Source: Robinsoniella peoriensis
GTDB lineage: Bacteria > Bacillota > Clostridia > Lachnospirales > Lachnospiraceae
Direction of reading: 5' to 3'
NCBI RefSeq assembly: GCF_000797495.1
Contig: NZ_JTGN01000024.1
Coordinates: forward strand, 1 to 64,000
DNA: 64,000 nucleotides
Below the pieces are notes generated by a model, which saw nothing but the letters and a program-made list of their open reading frames with translations, ran no database searches and was not told where the DNA came from. Position 1 is the stretch's first letter, and every line of letters begins with the position of its first letter. The position numbers and the translations under genes are program-made. Positions 28,334 to 37,840 of the stretch are shown piece after piece.

Positions 28334-30665
28334 AGCAGCTTGCCTCCTTTTCTGATAGCTTTATTTTCTTTCCATTTACAGATAACTCTAATCCTTCGCC
28401 GCTTATTAAAGTAAAGGTACACTGATCCTTCGTCATGCTGGCTTCCAGTATGCTTCCCCGGTAATTAATACGGAAGGCATATCCCTCAAAGCCGTCTGGC
28501 ACAAATGGGTTAAACTGAAGAATTCCCGCATTTGTCCGAAGCCCGGCAAAACCATTTACGATAGCCAGCCAGGTGCCGGCCATATTAGCGGCATGTATAC
28601 CTGCATAAAAGTTATTATGGTAATCATCCAGGTCCATTCTTGCTGACTGGGAAAAATACTCATATGCTTCCTCATGATATCCGATTTCGCTTGCCAGAAT
28701 TCCAAATATGCAGGTGGATAAAGAAGAGTGATGCAGCGTCACCTCCTGATAAAAGTCATAATTACGCTTCAGTTCCTCTCTGGTAAACAGGTTGCTGTGC
28801 AGATACATACCTAAAATCGCATCTGCCTGCTTGGACATCCGCTGGCGGTATATAAACAGCGGGTGATAATTCTCGTATAACAGATGCCGCTTCTCCACAG
28901 GAATCTTCGAATCATCCCATGGCTTTCTCATCATAAATCCGTCATCCAGCGGATAAACCTTGCGCTTTTCGTCATATGGAAAATACATATTTTCTACAAT
29001 CCGCTTCCAATACTCCGTTTCCTGGTCTGTTATGGACAGCCTTCTGACAAACTCCTGATAAAATTCAGGTTCTGTTTCCTTAAGCCGGCTCAGTGCATTC
29101 AGCGCATACCGGATATTCTCTCTCGCCATCAGGTTGGTATAAAAATTATTGTCTACAATTGCATTGTATTCGTCTGGACCGGTCACTGCACAGATACAGT
29201 ACTTATTCCCTTTGCTTTCTGCAAAGCATCCCACGTCCGCCCATACTCTGGCTGTCTCGCAGAGTACCTCAGCCGCCATTTCCTTTAAAAACTGTGTATC
29301 CCCTGTAACATCCACATACAGCTGGAATGCATAGGCGATATCTCCATTGATATGGTACTGCGCCGTTCCCAGTGGAAAATAAGTGGATGCCTCCTCCCCA
29401 TTAATGGTTCTCCAGGGATAGAGTGCGCCTGTTTCATGACCCAGCACCTTCGCCCGCGCCCTTGCCTGATCCAGGGTATGGTAACGGTATTCCAGCAGCT
29501 TTTTCGCCAGTTTGGGCGCCGTATAGACAAACACCGGCAGCACATACATTTCTGTGTCCCAGAAATAATGGCCTTCGTACCCCTCTCCGGAAAGTCCTTT
29601 TGCTCCCAGGGAAGTACGTCCATCCCTGCCCGCAGCCTGCATAATATGGAACAGATTAAACCGTATTCCCTGCTGCAGCGCTTCATCTCCCTGTATCCTC
29701 ACATCTGCAATGTCCCAAAATGCCTTCATATAATCCTTTTGTTTTTCTTTGAAGTAATCGTACCCCAGTGCGGTACACTCCCGGCACTTTCCTTCCACAA
29801 ATCCAGCCAGACTGTCCTCCGGCATATCAAGGGAGGATGTACAAATGATAAATTTATCCAGTATTAGCTTCTCACTCCGCTGTCCGCGGTATGTCCATGC
29901 AAGCTCTGCATATGCATCTTTTTGCATTGCAGATATGGACTGAAAAGACATAGAACCGTGGCAGCTGTGTCCCACTCCAAAGGCAGCGGTCAATCCGCTT
30001 TTTTTCGTCTTTCCTTCAAAATACAGCAGTTCCTCAGAGGCACTGCATCGATTCTGTGTAATCCGCTTTCCAAACGGACCGTAATCCACTAAGGGGTTTG
30101 TCTTTCTCGTATGGTTTTCCACATCGGCATCTATATAGGAACATATCCTCACTTCACAGTCCTGATTCAGCAGCAAAAGGCTGAGTCTTTGCACCATTAC
30201 ATTTTTATCTGCAAAAGACACCATGCGTTCAAATAAAAGCCGGATCTTTTTCCCCTTGGGAGATGTCCAGTCCACCGACCTCACTACCGTCCCATTCTTC
30301 ATGTTCAGCGTTCTCTGATAAAAATCCAGACACCCCTGCCTCATATCAAATAACTCATCGTCCAGATATATTTTTACGGGTTTTCCGTTGGGAAGATTCA
30401 AGAGGGACTGGCTCTTTAGCGGAAATCCGAAATTCCATTCCCCGTAACGTATATCTTCACTTTCATAAAAGCCGTTGATAAAATTCCCTTCCAGGCCCTC
30501 ATCCACGGAAAAATCATAGTCTTCCTCGAAGGTTCCCCTTGTTCCGATATAACCGTTAGACAAGGCAAATGTTGTCTCATTCCTGTAGTTGTTCTCCATA
30601 CAGAACCTGTCTTCTGTAATATTCCAGGGTTCTATGGGATATATTTTTTTATTATGTAATTCCAT
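28320..30665 (-). CDS. Glycoside hydrolase family 65 disaccharide phosphorylase
   Basis: 781 aa, normal length for GH65. Domains: N-terminal beta-sandwich (about 1-270), (alpha/alpha)6 barrel (about 320-690) and a C-terminal jelly-roll (about 700-781). Diagnostic residues: GYEGHYFWDTEMYVLP in the barrel start, LYPWRTINGEE, and CAVTGPDEYNAIVDNNFYTN with the proposed general acid Glu499. The family phosphorolyses alpha-linked glucose disaccharides (maltose, trehalose, kojibiose, nigerose) to beta-glucose 1-phosphate; which one is used here cannot be read. It acts in the cytoplasm on sugar brought in by the preceding importer. Confidence 0.93.
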   Translation of the reverse strand: MELHNKKIYPIEPWNITEDRFCMENNYRNETTFALSNGYIGTRGTFEEDYDFSVDEGLEGNFINGFYESEDIRYGEWNFGFPLKSQSLLNLPNGKPVKIYLDDELFDMRQGCLDFYQRTLNMKNGTVVRSVDWTSPKGKKIRLLFERMVSFADKNVMVQRLSLLLLNQDCEVRICSYIDADVENHTRKTNPLVDYGPFGKRITQNRCSASEELLYFEGKTKKSGLTAAFGVGHSCHGSMSFQSISAMQKDAYAELAWTYRGQRSEKLILDKFIICTSSLDMPEDSLAGFVEGKCRECTALGYDYFKEKQKDYMKAFWDIADVRIQGDEALQQGIRFNLFHIMQAAGRDGRTSLGAKGLSGEGYEGHYFWDTEMYVLPVFVYTAPKLAKKLLEYRYHTLDQARARAKVLGHETGALYPWRTINGEEASTYFPLGTAQYHINGDIAYAFQLYVDVTGDTQFLKEMAAEVLCETARVWADVGCFAESKGNKYCICAVTGPDEYNAIVDNNFYTNLMARENIRYALNALSRLKETEPEFYQEFVRRLSITDQETEYWKRIVENMYFPYDEKRKVYPLDDGFMMRKPWDDSKIPVEKRHLLYENYHPLFIYRQRMSKQADAILGMYLHSNLFTREELKRNYDFYQEVTLHHSSLSTCIFGILASEIGYHEEAYEYFSQSARMDLDDYHNNFYAGIHAANMAGTWLAIVNGFAGLRTNAGILQFNPFVPDGFEGYAFRINYRGSILEASMTKDQCTFTLISGEGLELSVNGKKIKLSEKEASCCEKI

Positions 30666-30672
30666 CCTGTGA

Positions 30673-31515
30673 TTATCCTTTCACCGCACCTGCGGTTAAA
30701 CTTTCCATTACCTGTCTCTGCAAAATGATAAATACGGCTATTGTTGGCAGAACAGTCATGACTACAGCAGCAAAAAGAGCCGAATAATTATTGGCAAATG
30801 TCCCCATGTAGTAATTCAATGCAATTGGTATCGTTCTTGCCGTATCCCCGCTGGTAAGCATTAAAGCAAAGTAAAATTCATTCCAGGTATTGATGAACTG
30901 CAAAAGTGCTATGGTAACCAGCCCCGGTTTTGCCAGAGGCAGAATAATATGCCAGAAGGTCTGCAAAAATGTTGCACCGTCAATATAAGCCGATTCCTCC
31001 AGTGCCATGGAAATCGTTTTATAGTAGCTCGTCATAACAAAGAATGACATAGGAATACCCATAGCAGAGTAAACAATAACAAGTCCAAGCTTCGTATCGA
31101 AGATCCCAAGCTTCTGGAAGATGGAAAATAAGGGCTGGGATATGGCCTGTGCCGGAAGCATTAACGATGCCGAAATCAAAAGCACAATTAACGGCTTCAT
31201 TTTGAACTCGAATCTTGAAATAATGTAGGCACACATAGCTACAAATGCCAGAGTTACCAGTACGCTGCAGCCTACAATAACTACGCTGTTCAGAAAATAT
31301 TTGGCTATAGGAGCATATTTAAAAGCTGCTTTATAATTGTCCAGATTAAATGTGGACGGCCAGGACAGTGCAGAGGAATTGATCTCTGAATAGCTCTTGA
31401 AGGAACTTATAAATGCCCATACAATCGGACCTACTGCAATAAATACAAAGAATATTAAAAATATATATTTACCTATGACGGCACAGACGGTTGATACTTT
31501 TGATGTTTTCTTCAA
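30673..31515 (-). CDS. Sugar ABC transporter permease (MsmG type)
   Basis: 280 aa, six membrane segments, EAA loop ALEESAYIDGATFLQTFWHIILP. It begins with TTG immediately after the TAA of the partner permease, with AGGGAGGGGAAATAA as ribosome site inside the previous gene's end. It forms the channel with the product of 31516-32403 and serves the solute-binding protein at 32681. The operon lacks its own ATPase. Confidence 0.92.
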   Translation of the reverse strand: MKKTSKVSTVCAVIGKYIFLIFFVFIAVGPIVWAFISSFKSYSEINSSALSWPSTFNLDNYKAAFKYAPIAKYFLNSVVIVGCSVLVTLAFVAMCAYIISRFEFKMKPLIVLLISASLMLPAQAISQPLFSIFQKLGIFDTKLGLVIVYSAMGIPMSFFVMTSYYKTISMALEESAYIDGATFLQTFWHIILPLAKPGLVTIALLQFINTWNEFYFALMLTSGDTARTIPIALNYYMGTFANNYSALFAAVVMTVLPTIAVFIILQRQVMESLTAGAVKG

Positions 31516-32403
31516 TTATTTCCCCTCCCTTATCTCTTTTTTTTCACGGAACAGCTGCTGAATCAGAACCACCAAAACCAGCCCCAGCACGATCTGTACA
31601 ACCCCCACAGCATTTGCCTTTCCGTAGTTATTCTCAAGCGTCGCCGCTTTATATAAAAACATCGGCAGGTTTAAAGTGGTACTTCCGGGCCCGCCCTTTG
31701 TTGTCACATAGATGATGTCAAACTGTGATACCATTGCAACGGATGCCAGTATGACACAGGTGCCAAAAATATTTCTCATGAGGGGAAGCGTTATAAACCG
31801 GTCAACCTGCCAGGGCTTTGCTCCGTCCACCCGTGCTGCCTCGTATATCTCTTTATCTATGGCGCCCATCTCAGCCAGGAATATAATGGTATTAAATCCC
31901 GCATAGAGTATCCAGGTAAGTGTTACGGTCCAGAATGCATACTTGGAGTTTCCGAACAGGTTAGGCACCTGGGATGCATTGAATCCAAGAGCCTCAACGA
32001 TGGGCTTCACCACACCAAAGGAAGGATTCAGCAATAAAGTGAACATAACGCCAGTTGCCGCCGTAGGTATAATATTGGGAATCATATATGCGGTCCGCAC
32101 TATTTTCCATCCTTTTGGCTTTCGTCTCAACACCAGTGCCATAGCCAATCCCAGGCACACATGGAAGGTCGATTGCAGTAAAACCCAAACAAGCGTATTT
32201 TTAATTGCTGCTAAAAACGTCTCATCCTGAAAGATGACCATAAAATTTTTTAAACCGGTAAAAGCCGGGCCTGAAAAAGTCGTATAATCACAAAGTGAGG
32301 TATAAATAACGGTAACGATAGGCGCTGCGTACACAAGGGCAAACAAAGCCATACACGGCAGCGTAAACATAATGATCCAAAACTTCTTATTTTTTACTTT
32401 CAT
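31516..32403 (-). CDS. Sugar ABC transporter permease (MsmF type)
   Basis: 295 aa, six membrane segments, EAA loop EIYEAARVDGAKPWQVDRFITLP. GAAAGGGTGTTGAT precedes the ATG. Between this gene and the upstream solute-binding protein lie a terminator-like hairpin and a 162-bp palindromic repeat, which would make the permease transcript less abundant than that of the binding protein. Confidence 0.92.
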   Translation of the reverse strand: MKVKNKKFWIIMFTLPCMALFALVYAAPIVTVIYTSLCDYTTFSGPAFTGLKNFMVIFQDETFLAAIKNTLVWVLLQSTFHVCLGLAMALVLRRKPKGWKIVRTAYMIPNIIPTAATGVMFTLLLNPSFGVVKPIVEALGFNASQVPNLFGNSKYAFWTVTLTWILYAGFNTIIFLAEMGAIDKEIYEAARVDGAKPWQVDRFITLPLMRNIFGTCVILASVAMVSQFDIIYVTTKGGPGSTTLNLPMFLYKAATLENNYGKANAVGVVQIVLGLVLVVLIQQLFREKKEIREGK

Positions 32404-32427
32404 ATCAACACCCTTTCATCTCTCTTT

Positions 32428-32472
32428 AAAAAATTAGATCCGCAAGTTTTCTGCCTGCGAATCCAATTTTTT
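32428..32472 (-). terminator. Attenuating terminator between binding-protein and permease genes
   Basis: In the minus direction, a hairpin of about 15 bp with a few wobbles (AATTGGATTCGCAGGC / CTTGCGGATCTAATT) ends in TTTTTTAAAG. It probably ends most transcripts after the solute-binding protein gene and lets a fraction through to the permeases and enzymes. Confidence 0.7.
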
Positions 32473-32515
32473 ATCCCGGAGCGTGTCTTAAATCCTTGAA
32501 TTTTCAACACACTCT

Positions 32516-32677
32516 AGAGCGTATTCTAAAATTGCTTTCTGGCAGCTGTGCGTCACACTTTGTGGGAGATTTGTCCCGGATGAAGGGCGCGTAGCGGGCT
32601 ACGTAACCTGAATTCGGGGCAAATACACCGCAAAGTGGGGCGTGCAGATGGCAGGAATGAATTTTCAAACACGCTCT
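32516..32677. repeat. Palindromic intergenic repeat, full copy A
   Basis: 162 bp forming one long imperfect hairpin. The outer arms (about 50 bp each, starting AGAGCGTATT and, from the other end, AGAGCGTGTT) match at most positions. The central part (ATTTGTCCCGGAT / ATTCGGGGCAAAT and GCGTAG-CGGG-CTACGT) pairs too. It starts 3 bp beyond the stop codon of the solute-binding protein gene. A short related palindrome (32479-32515) abuts it. The same element occurs at 44682-44833, with compensatory changes. It has no coding capacity. Confidence 0.85.
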
Positions 32678-32680
32678 AAT

Positions 32681-34111
32681 CTATTCCTGATTTTTAGCTG
32701 CAGAATCAGATAATTTTTGACAGAATTCTTTTGGTGTAATATTGCCATATGCCAGTTCCGGAAGTTCTGTAGAAAATGTATCGATTGCATTCTGATACCA
32801 ATATGCCTGGTTCTGCCCATATGTTAATTTAGCTTTATTCTGAATCTCCAGAACCTGAGCCATCAGTGGATCTTTTTCGCTTAAATCAGAAGGAATGTCC
32901 AGATTGTTGGATACCGGCTGAAGCCCCGTCATCTCCAGTGCTTTAATCTGATTTTCAGGACTTGTCTCAAACTTTAAAAATGCTACTGCAGCTTCGATTT
33001 TATCTTTGTCCTTTGCTCCCACCATATCTCCTGGTGTTGGAACCATTTCCATACCGTCACCCGGCATCAGCATAATTCCAACTTTGTCATAGAAGCCTTC
33101 CGGAGCCTTTTCTGTCTGGGAAAAGTCAGGAATCATCCATGGGCCATTTGGGAACATCGCTACTTCTCCATTGAAGAAATGGGTTGCCATTGGATCATAT
33201 TTTCCGCCTATTGCATCAGCAGTGGTGTAATTCTCAAACATTTTTTGAATGTTTTCTGCTGCTTTTTCTACTTCCGGCGTATTAAAATCAGTAGGATAAA
33301 GTGTATTCATCCATTTATTTCCCGCATCTCCATCTGTGCCTATCAATGCGCTCATCCAGAGATTAGTAAGCCATCCGCTGTCTGCGGTATCCATGCCAAG
33401 AGGTGTAATATCAGCTGCTTTGAGCTTATCGCAGGCTTTAAAAAATTCATCCCAGTTTGCAAAAGATGTTTCCGGAACTTCAACTCCTGCTTTTTCAAAT
33501 AATTCCTTATTATAATAGATATAAGAGATTTCCTTAGAAACCGGCACTCCGTAGATTTTACCGTCTACTGTATTAAAGTTCAGGGAAGTTTCATCAAACA
33601 GTGCCTTCCACTCCGGATCTGCCTCAAAATAAGGTGTTAAATCTGTAACTTTTCCTGACTTTGCAGCCAGCTCTGTAATATTATTTCCTCCGTTGAATAC
33701 AATATCCGGGAGGTCACCGCTGGATATCAGCAGCTTAATCTTTTGATTATAAGCATCTGTTGTGGGAATCTCTTCAAAATTAAACTCTACATTTTTACCG
33801 GCAACGGTCTTTTTGAATTCCTCAAATAAATTTTTGTAATATTCAGCTGCATAATCCGTACCAACATGGTAGTTGATTACATTTAACTCTACTTTTTTAC
33901 CTTCTTCGCCTGATGCATCCCCACTGCCGTCATCAGATGCCTGTCCCTCTGTTGCAGCATCTGTTGTCTTACCTTCCGTCGTCTGTCCATCAGTTGTCTT
34001 CTCATCTGCTTTACCTGCTGTCTCACTATTTCCTCCACATGCAGTGAGCCCGAAAACCATAATACCTGCCAATGCTGTAGCAATCACTCTTTTTGTTAAT
34101 TTTCTTTTCAT
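32681..34111 (-). CDS. Extracellular sugar-binding lipoprotein
   Basis: 476 aa. Basic N-terminus, hydrophobic stretch and lipobox LTAC at about residues 22-25 (GLTACGG), then a low-complexity Thr/Asp/Gly linker (to about residue 65) and a family 1 solute-binding fold. An upstream ATG (34129) exists, but AAGGAGGATTCAT is correctly placed before the ATG at 34111. First gene of the glycan operon, divergent from the YesMN pair, and so probably under its control. It would capture oligosaccharides released by the surface enzymes encoded further down. Confidence 0.92.
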   Translation of the reverse strand: MKRKLTKRVIATALAGIMVFGLTACGGNSETAGKADEKTTDGQTTEGKTTDAATEGQASDDGSGDASGEEGKKVELNVINYHVGTDYAAEYYKNLFEEFKKTVAGKNVEFNFEEIPTTDAYNQKIKLLISSGDLPDIVFNGGNNITELAAKSGKVTDLTPYFEADPEWKALFDETSLNFNTVDGKIYGVPVSKEISYIYYNKELFEKAGVEVPETSFANWDEFFKACDKLKAADITPLGMDTADSGWLTNLWMSALIGTDGDAGNKWMNTLYPTDFNTPEVEKAAENIQKMFENYTTADAIGGKYDPMATHFFNGEVAMFPNGPWMIPDFSQTEKAPEGFYDKVGIMLMPGDGMEMVPTPGDMVGAKDKDKIEAAVAFLKFETSPENQIKALEMTGLQPVSNNLDIPSDLSEKDPLMAQVLEIQNKAKLTYGQNQAYWYQNAIDTFSTELPELAYGNITPKEFCQKLSDSAAKNQE

Positions 34112-34135
34112 ATGAATCCTCCTTGTCATCTTATG

Positions 34136-34146
34136 GCTAAATTATA
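34136..34146 (-). promoter_or_regulatory. Likely -10 element of the glycan operon
   Basis: Read on the minus strand, GTTATAATTTA carries a consensus TATAAT about 25 bp before the start codon region. A clear -35 is not visible, as expected for an activator-dependent promoter. Confidence 0.4.
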
Positions 34147-34236
34147 ACTTTAAATTTCAAAATAGTGAATAAAATATGAGATTCATGACTTGAACTTTCA
34201 GATCCCATTCCCGCCATATTTTTTTTACAATTCATT

Positions 34237-34265
34237 ATTTTGACAAAAACTATGAAAATTTTGAC
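34237..34265 (-). promoter_or_regulatory. Two ATTTTGAC direct repeats, 21 bp apart
   Basis: ATTTTGAC occurs at 34237-34244 and 34258-34265. The 21-bp phasing (two helical turns) in the divergent region between YesMN and the operon it faces is typical for sites bound by tandem AraC-type helix-turn-helix domains such as that of the response regulator at 36243. Confidence 0.45.
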
Positions 34266-34380
34266 CTTTTCTTTAAAAATCCGGTCATCCTGCTGAAACT
34301 TATTGATACCCTTCTTTAAATATGGCATAATTCCTATTATTATCACAGAACCTGAATAACGCTTTTTAAGGAGATGGCAT

Positions 34381-36147
34381 ATGTCCAAAGAAGGAACTGT
34401 TACCAGCAAAACGCTGTCCTTGCGTACATTTATCACCGTTATCATTTCACTGACGATTACTGTAATACTGGTGTTATCGATTTTGTTCTTTTATAAAGGA
34501 ACGTCTTATATTCTGATCAATGAATATGAGCAGTCCATAACGGCTCAGCTAAGCCAGGTAAACCAGCAGATAAGTGAACAGATCGATGCCCTGGATTCCA
34601 TTATTCCCATGTTTCTTTCCAATTCACTGATATCAAACACACTGGAATCCATCAACTATAATTCGGTAACCTACGACAGCAAAATCAGCATTGAAAAACA
34701 AATGTCCCACACCTATTACAGTACCTCGCTGTCCAGCAAAAATTTTATAAACGGGATCCACATATTCAGCGATGACGGTACGGAATTTTACATTCCCACC
34801 TCCGGCAAATCGGAGCGGGATATTGACCTGAACCAGAAACTGCTGGATAATATAGATCCCTCCGACCCCGGACTGATCTGTATGTCACTCTACTCCGAAT
34901 ATAAAAGTATCTTTTTTGCCAGAAACATATTCAGCAGCAATACCGGCAGGCATATAGGCATCTTTATAGTAGACGTTGCTCCTGTCAACTGGATTCAGTT
35001 CTGTGCCAAAGGGCTGGATCCCTCATGGTTCATTTATTTATATAATAATGAAATGAGTATACTTTCCAATGAAGATATGGAAGTCCAAAGCGCTCAGCTG
35101 CTAACACAGATCGCTCCCCAGAATTCCACCGTTTCCTTCCAGGAGCTAACCCTTTCGGGAGAACCCTATTTTGTGGCAGCCCAGGAATTACAGGGACTGC
35201 ATATCACTTCAGCCGTTGCTGCACCGAAACTTTTAATGATGAGTGATTTGAACCAGACCTTAAAATCTTACCTGCTTTTAATGTCCGGAATCGTATTAAT
35301 CGCCCTGGCGGCAGCTGTTGTTCTAAGCCGTGCAGTGACAAGGCCGATTAATAAAATGGTCTTTCATATTAATGAAATTTCCCAGGGACGCCAGGACAGC
35401 CTGCCACCGCTTAAGATGCATTATGAGTTTCAAATATGGATGAACGCATTCAATGAAATGTTGAAAAAGCTGGACATCTCTTATAATGATAATTTCCAGA
35501 AGCAGCTGCTTCTAAAAAATGCTGAGATCCAGGCTCTGCAGTCCCAGATGGATCCCCATTTCCTGTTTAATGTGTTAAATACCATTGCCTGGAAAGCCCA
35601 GATGAGCGATAATGAAGAGATCTATGATATGATTATCTCTCTCGGGGAACTGCTCAGAATCAACACCATATCAAAAGAATCTGCCTACACTCTGCTGGAG
35701 CAGGAAATGAAATATGTGAAATTCTATATCTACCTGCAGCAGATGCGGTTTGAGGATAAAATTTCCTTTGATATCCAGGTACCAGATTCTCTCCTGCAAT
35801 GTAAGATACCCGGCTTTTGCATACAGCCTCTGGTGGAAAACGCAATCGTACATGGGCTGGAGCCAAAGAAAGGGAATGGAAAGTTATCCATCAATATTAT
35901 TGAAACAAAACGGTATATGGAAATATCCATCAATGATAATGGCATTGGATTTGAAACCATTCCTGATATACGGCAGATTGCTTCCAAGAACGATGGATCC
36001 CACACCCATGTGGGGCTTAAAAATCTGGATAAACGCCTGGAGCTCTTATATGGGGAAGAGTCGAGGTTACATATTCTGAGTACGCCAAATGTATGTACTT
36101 CCATATCTTTTCGCATTCCAATTCATACGGATGTACCGGAATTGTAA
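34381..36147 (+). CDS. YesM-type sensor histidine kinase
   Basis: 588 aa. Membrane segments at about 17-40 and 297-320 enclose an extracytoplasmic sensor; a HAMP domain (about 320-370) is followed by a His_kinase domain with LQSQMDPHFLFNVLNTIAWK (phospho-acceptor His393) and an HATPase domain with VENAIVHGLEPKKGNG and DNGIGF. It belongs to the family that controls polysaccharide uptake in Firmicutes. The response regulator follows at 36243 and the glycan operon is divergent. AAGGAGATGGCAT precedes the ATG. Confidence 0.93.
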   Translation: MSKEGTVTSKTLSLRTFITVIISLTITVILVLSILFFYKGTSYILINEYEQSITAQLSQVNQQISEQIDALDSIIPMFLSNSLISNTLESINYNSVTYDSKISIEKQMSHTYYSTSLSSKNFINGIHIFSDDGTEFYIPTSGKSERDIDLNQKLLDNIDPSDPGLICMSLYSEYKSIFFARNIFSSNTGRHIGIFIVDVAPVNWIQFCAKGLDPSWFIYLYNNEMSILSNEDMEVQSAQLLTQIAPQNSTVSFQELTLSGEPYFVAAQELQGLHITSAVAAPKLLMMSDLNQTLKSYLLLMSGIVLIALAAAVVLSRAVTRPINKMVFHINEISQGRQDSLPPLKMHYEFQIWMNAFNEMLKKLDISYNDNFQKQLLLKNAEIQALQSQMDPHFLFNVLNTIAWKAQMSDNEEIYDMIISLGELLRINTISKESAYTLLEQEMKYVKFYIYLQQMRFEDKISFDIQVPDSLLQCKIPGFCIQPLVENAIVHGLEPKKGNGKLSINIIETKRYMEISINDNGIGFETIPDIRQIASKNDGSHTHVGLKNLDKRLELLYGEESRLHILSTPNVCTSISFRIPIHTDVPEL

Positions 36148-36242
36148 TGCCGGGCTTTAACAGAAATTGCTTAGATTCAGAAATATTTTAACTGCCAGAA
36201 CGCTGCATCGTTATATCTGACAGTAAAAAAGGAGATGAAGTT

Positions 36243-37766
36243 ATGATATTTCAACTATTAATTGTGGATGATGAATCCACCATGAGAAAAGGCATTTCTA
36301 ATTTTATGAACTGGGAATCCATAGGATGTGAAGTTGCAGGGACTGCCAGTGACGGCATAGAAGCCATAGATTTTATCAAAAAAAATCACGTGGACATTGT
36401 GATAACCGACATTCGAATGCCGGTCTCAGACGGGCTAGAGGTAGCAAAATATGTATACGAAAATATGCCTGATGTACAGGTCATCCTGTTGACTGGCTTT
36501 GCAGACTTTGAATATGCCCAAAGGGCAATCCATTACAATGTCTCTGCATTTATCCTGAAACCCACCAATAAAAAGGATCTATTTGAAGCAGTCCAGTCGG
36601 CACAGAAAAAAATGCTCACATCCAAAAAAAATAATTCTGCTGCAGAGGAAGATCTGACTTTTTTAAAGGAACAATTGCTTCAGGAACTGACCGTGTCACT
36701 CCTGACCCCTTCACTGGAACAGCGAATTGATCAGTATGGAATATGTCTGGAACAATACTATATTGCAGCTTTTCAGATTACCCCTCCAAATCCTGATATC
36801 TCTTCCTTTAAAAAACTAATCTTATCTGAACGTGCCTATTGCTTCCGCTACAACCACCTGGTTATCGTCGTATACTATCAGGCAAAGAGCGGCAATCATG
36901 TTCCCGGATGGATTCTGGATAATTGTTCGGAAATAGCTGCCATCACCCATACCTTGGATTCCAGCCAGGCTGCCATCGGTATCAGCCGCAGTCATGATAC
37001 TGCCGCAGAATTCAGTACTGCCGTATCGGAAGCGATCTACGCACTCTCTCTGGCATTCTATACAGAAAACAATATTGCACGTTTTACCCAGACGGCAAGT
37101 CCTGATGATTACGACATTAACGCTGAGAATTCTATGGATTTGCTCCAGCTGGAAAACACCCTGAATCAGTTTAGCTTTGATGAATCCCGCAACATTATTC
37201 ACAACCTTTTTACAAAGTTCAAGCGAAACCTGGTGAAATCCAGAGATGCCAAGAATATCTGCTCCCAGATTTACTATATCTGTTCCAGAGTATCCCTAAA
37301 AAGGGGCATTACGCCCTGCGGCGCGGAATACCTGACGGGAATATATAATTCCAACGATATTTTCACCCTGGAAACTTCCATGCTGGAAATGCTGGATACT
37401 ACCATAAGCCACTTAACCGGAAGCGGAACTTCTCAGAATAAGATTGTAGAGGATACCATCAAGTACATCCACAGCCATTTATCGGAATCCCTTTCTTTAG
37501 AAACGATAGCGGAAAACTTACATATATCTCCTTCCCATTTAAGCAGAACATTTCGAAAGTCATACAGTGAACCGCTTACGGAATATATCAACAAAACAAG
37601 AATTGAAAAGGCGAAGGAATACCTGATCAATCCGGGTACCCTCTCATATGAGGTTGCCGGACTGGTAGGCTATAATGATCCCACCTATTTTTCATCTATC
37701 TTCAAAAAATATACCGGAACAAGCCCCACAGAATTTAAACATCAGTACCGTTATAAACGAAACTGA
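36243..37766 (+). CDS. YesN-type response regulator, AraC output
   Basis: 507 aa. Receiver domain 1-125 (acidic DD at 9-10, phospho-Asp56 in ITDIRMP, Lys in FILKPTNKK), a middle region of 270 residues, and a C-terminal AraC double helix-turn-helix (LSLETIAENLHISPSHLSRTF ... EVAGLVGYNDPTYFSSIFKKYTGTSPTEFKHQYR). It is cognate to the upstream kinase and probably activates the glycan operon through the repeats at 34237-34265. Confidence 0.93.
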   Translation: MIFQLLIVDDESTMRKGISNFMNWESIGCEVAGTASDGIEAIDFIKKNHVDIVITDIRMPVSDGLEVAKYVYENMPDVQVILLTGFADFEYAQRAIHYNVSAFILKPTNKKDLFEAVQSAQKKMLTSKKNNSAAEEDLTFLKEQLLQELTVSLLTPSLEQRIDQYGICLEQYYIAAFQITPPNPDISSFKKLILSERAYCFRYNHLVIVVYYQAKSGNHVPGWILDNCSEIAAITHTLDSSQAAIGISRSHDTAAEFSTAVSEAIYALSLAFYTENNIARFTQTASPDDYDINAENSMDLLQLENTLNQFSFDESRNIIHNLFTKFKRNLVKSRDAKNICSQIYYICSRVSLKRGITPCGAEYLTGIYNSNDIFTLETSMLEMLDTTISHLTGSGTSQNKIVEDTIKYIHSHLSESLSLETIAENLHISPSHLSRTFRKSYSEPLTEYINKTRIEKAKEYLINPGTLSYEVAGLVGYNDPTYFSSIFKKYTGTSPTEFKHQYRYKRN

Positions 37767-37777
37767 TGTTGATTTAC

Positions 37778-37823
37778 CCCGGAAACGGCAGGCACAGCAA
37801 GCTGTACAGACTATTTCCGGGGC
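37778..37823. terminator. Hairpin between convergent genes
   Basis: CCCCGGAAA pairs with TTTCCGGGG over a 28-nt loop, just after the response regulator stop. T-runs are absent, so termination is likely but imperfect. Confidence 0.5.
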
Positions 37824-37840
37824 AGTTTACCTATCCCGGT

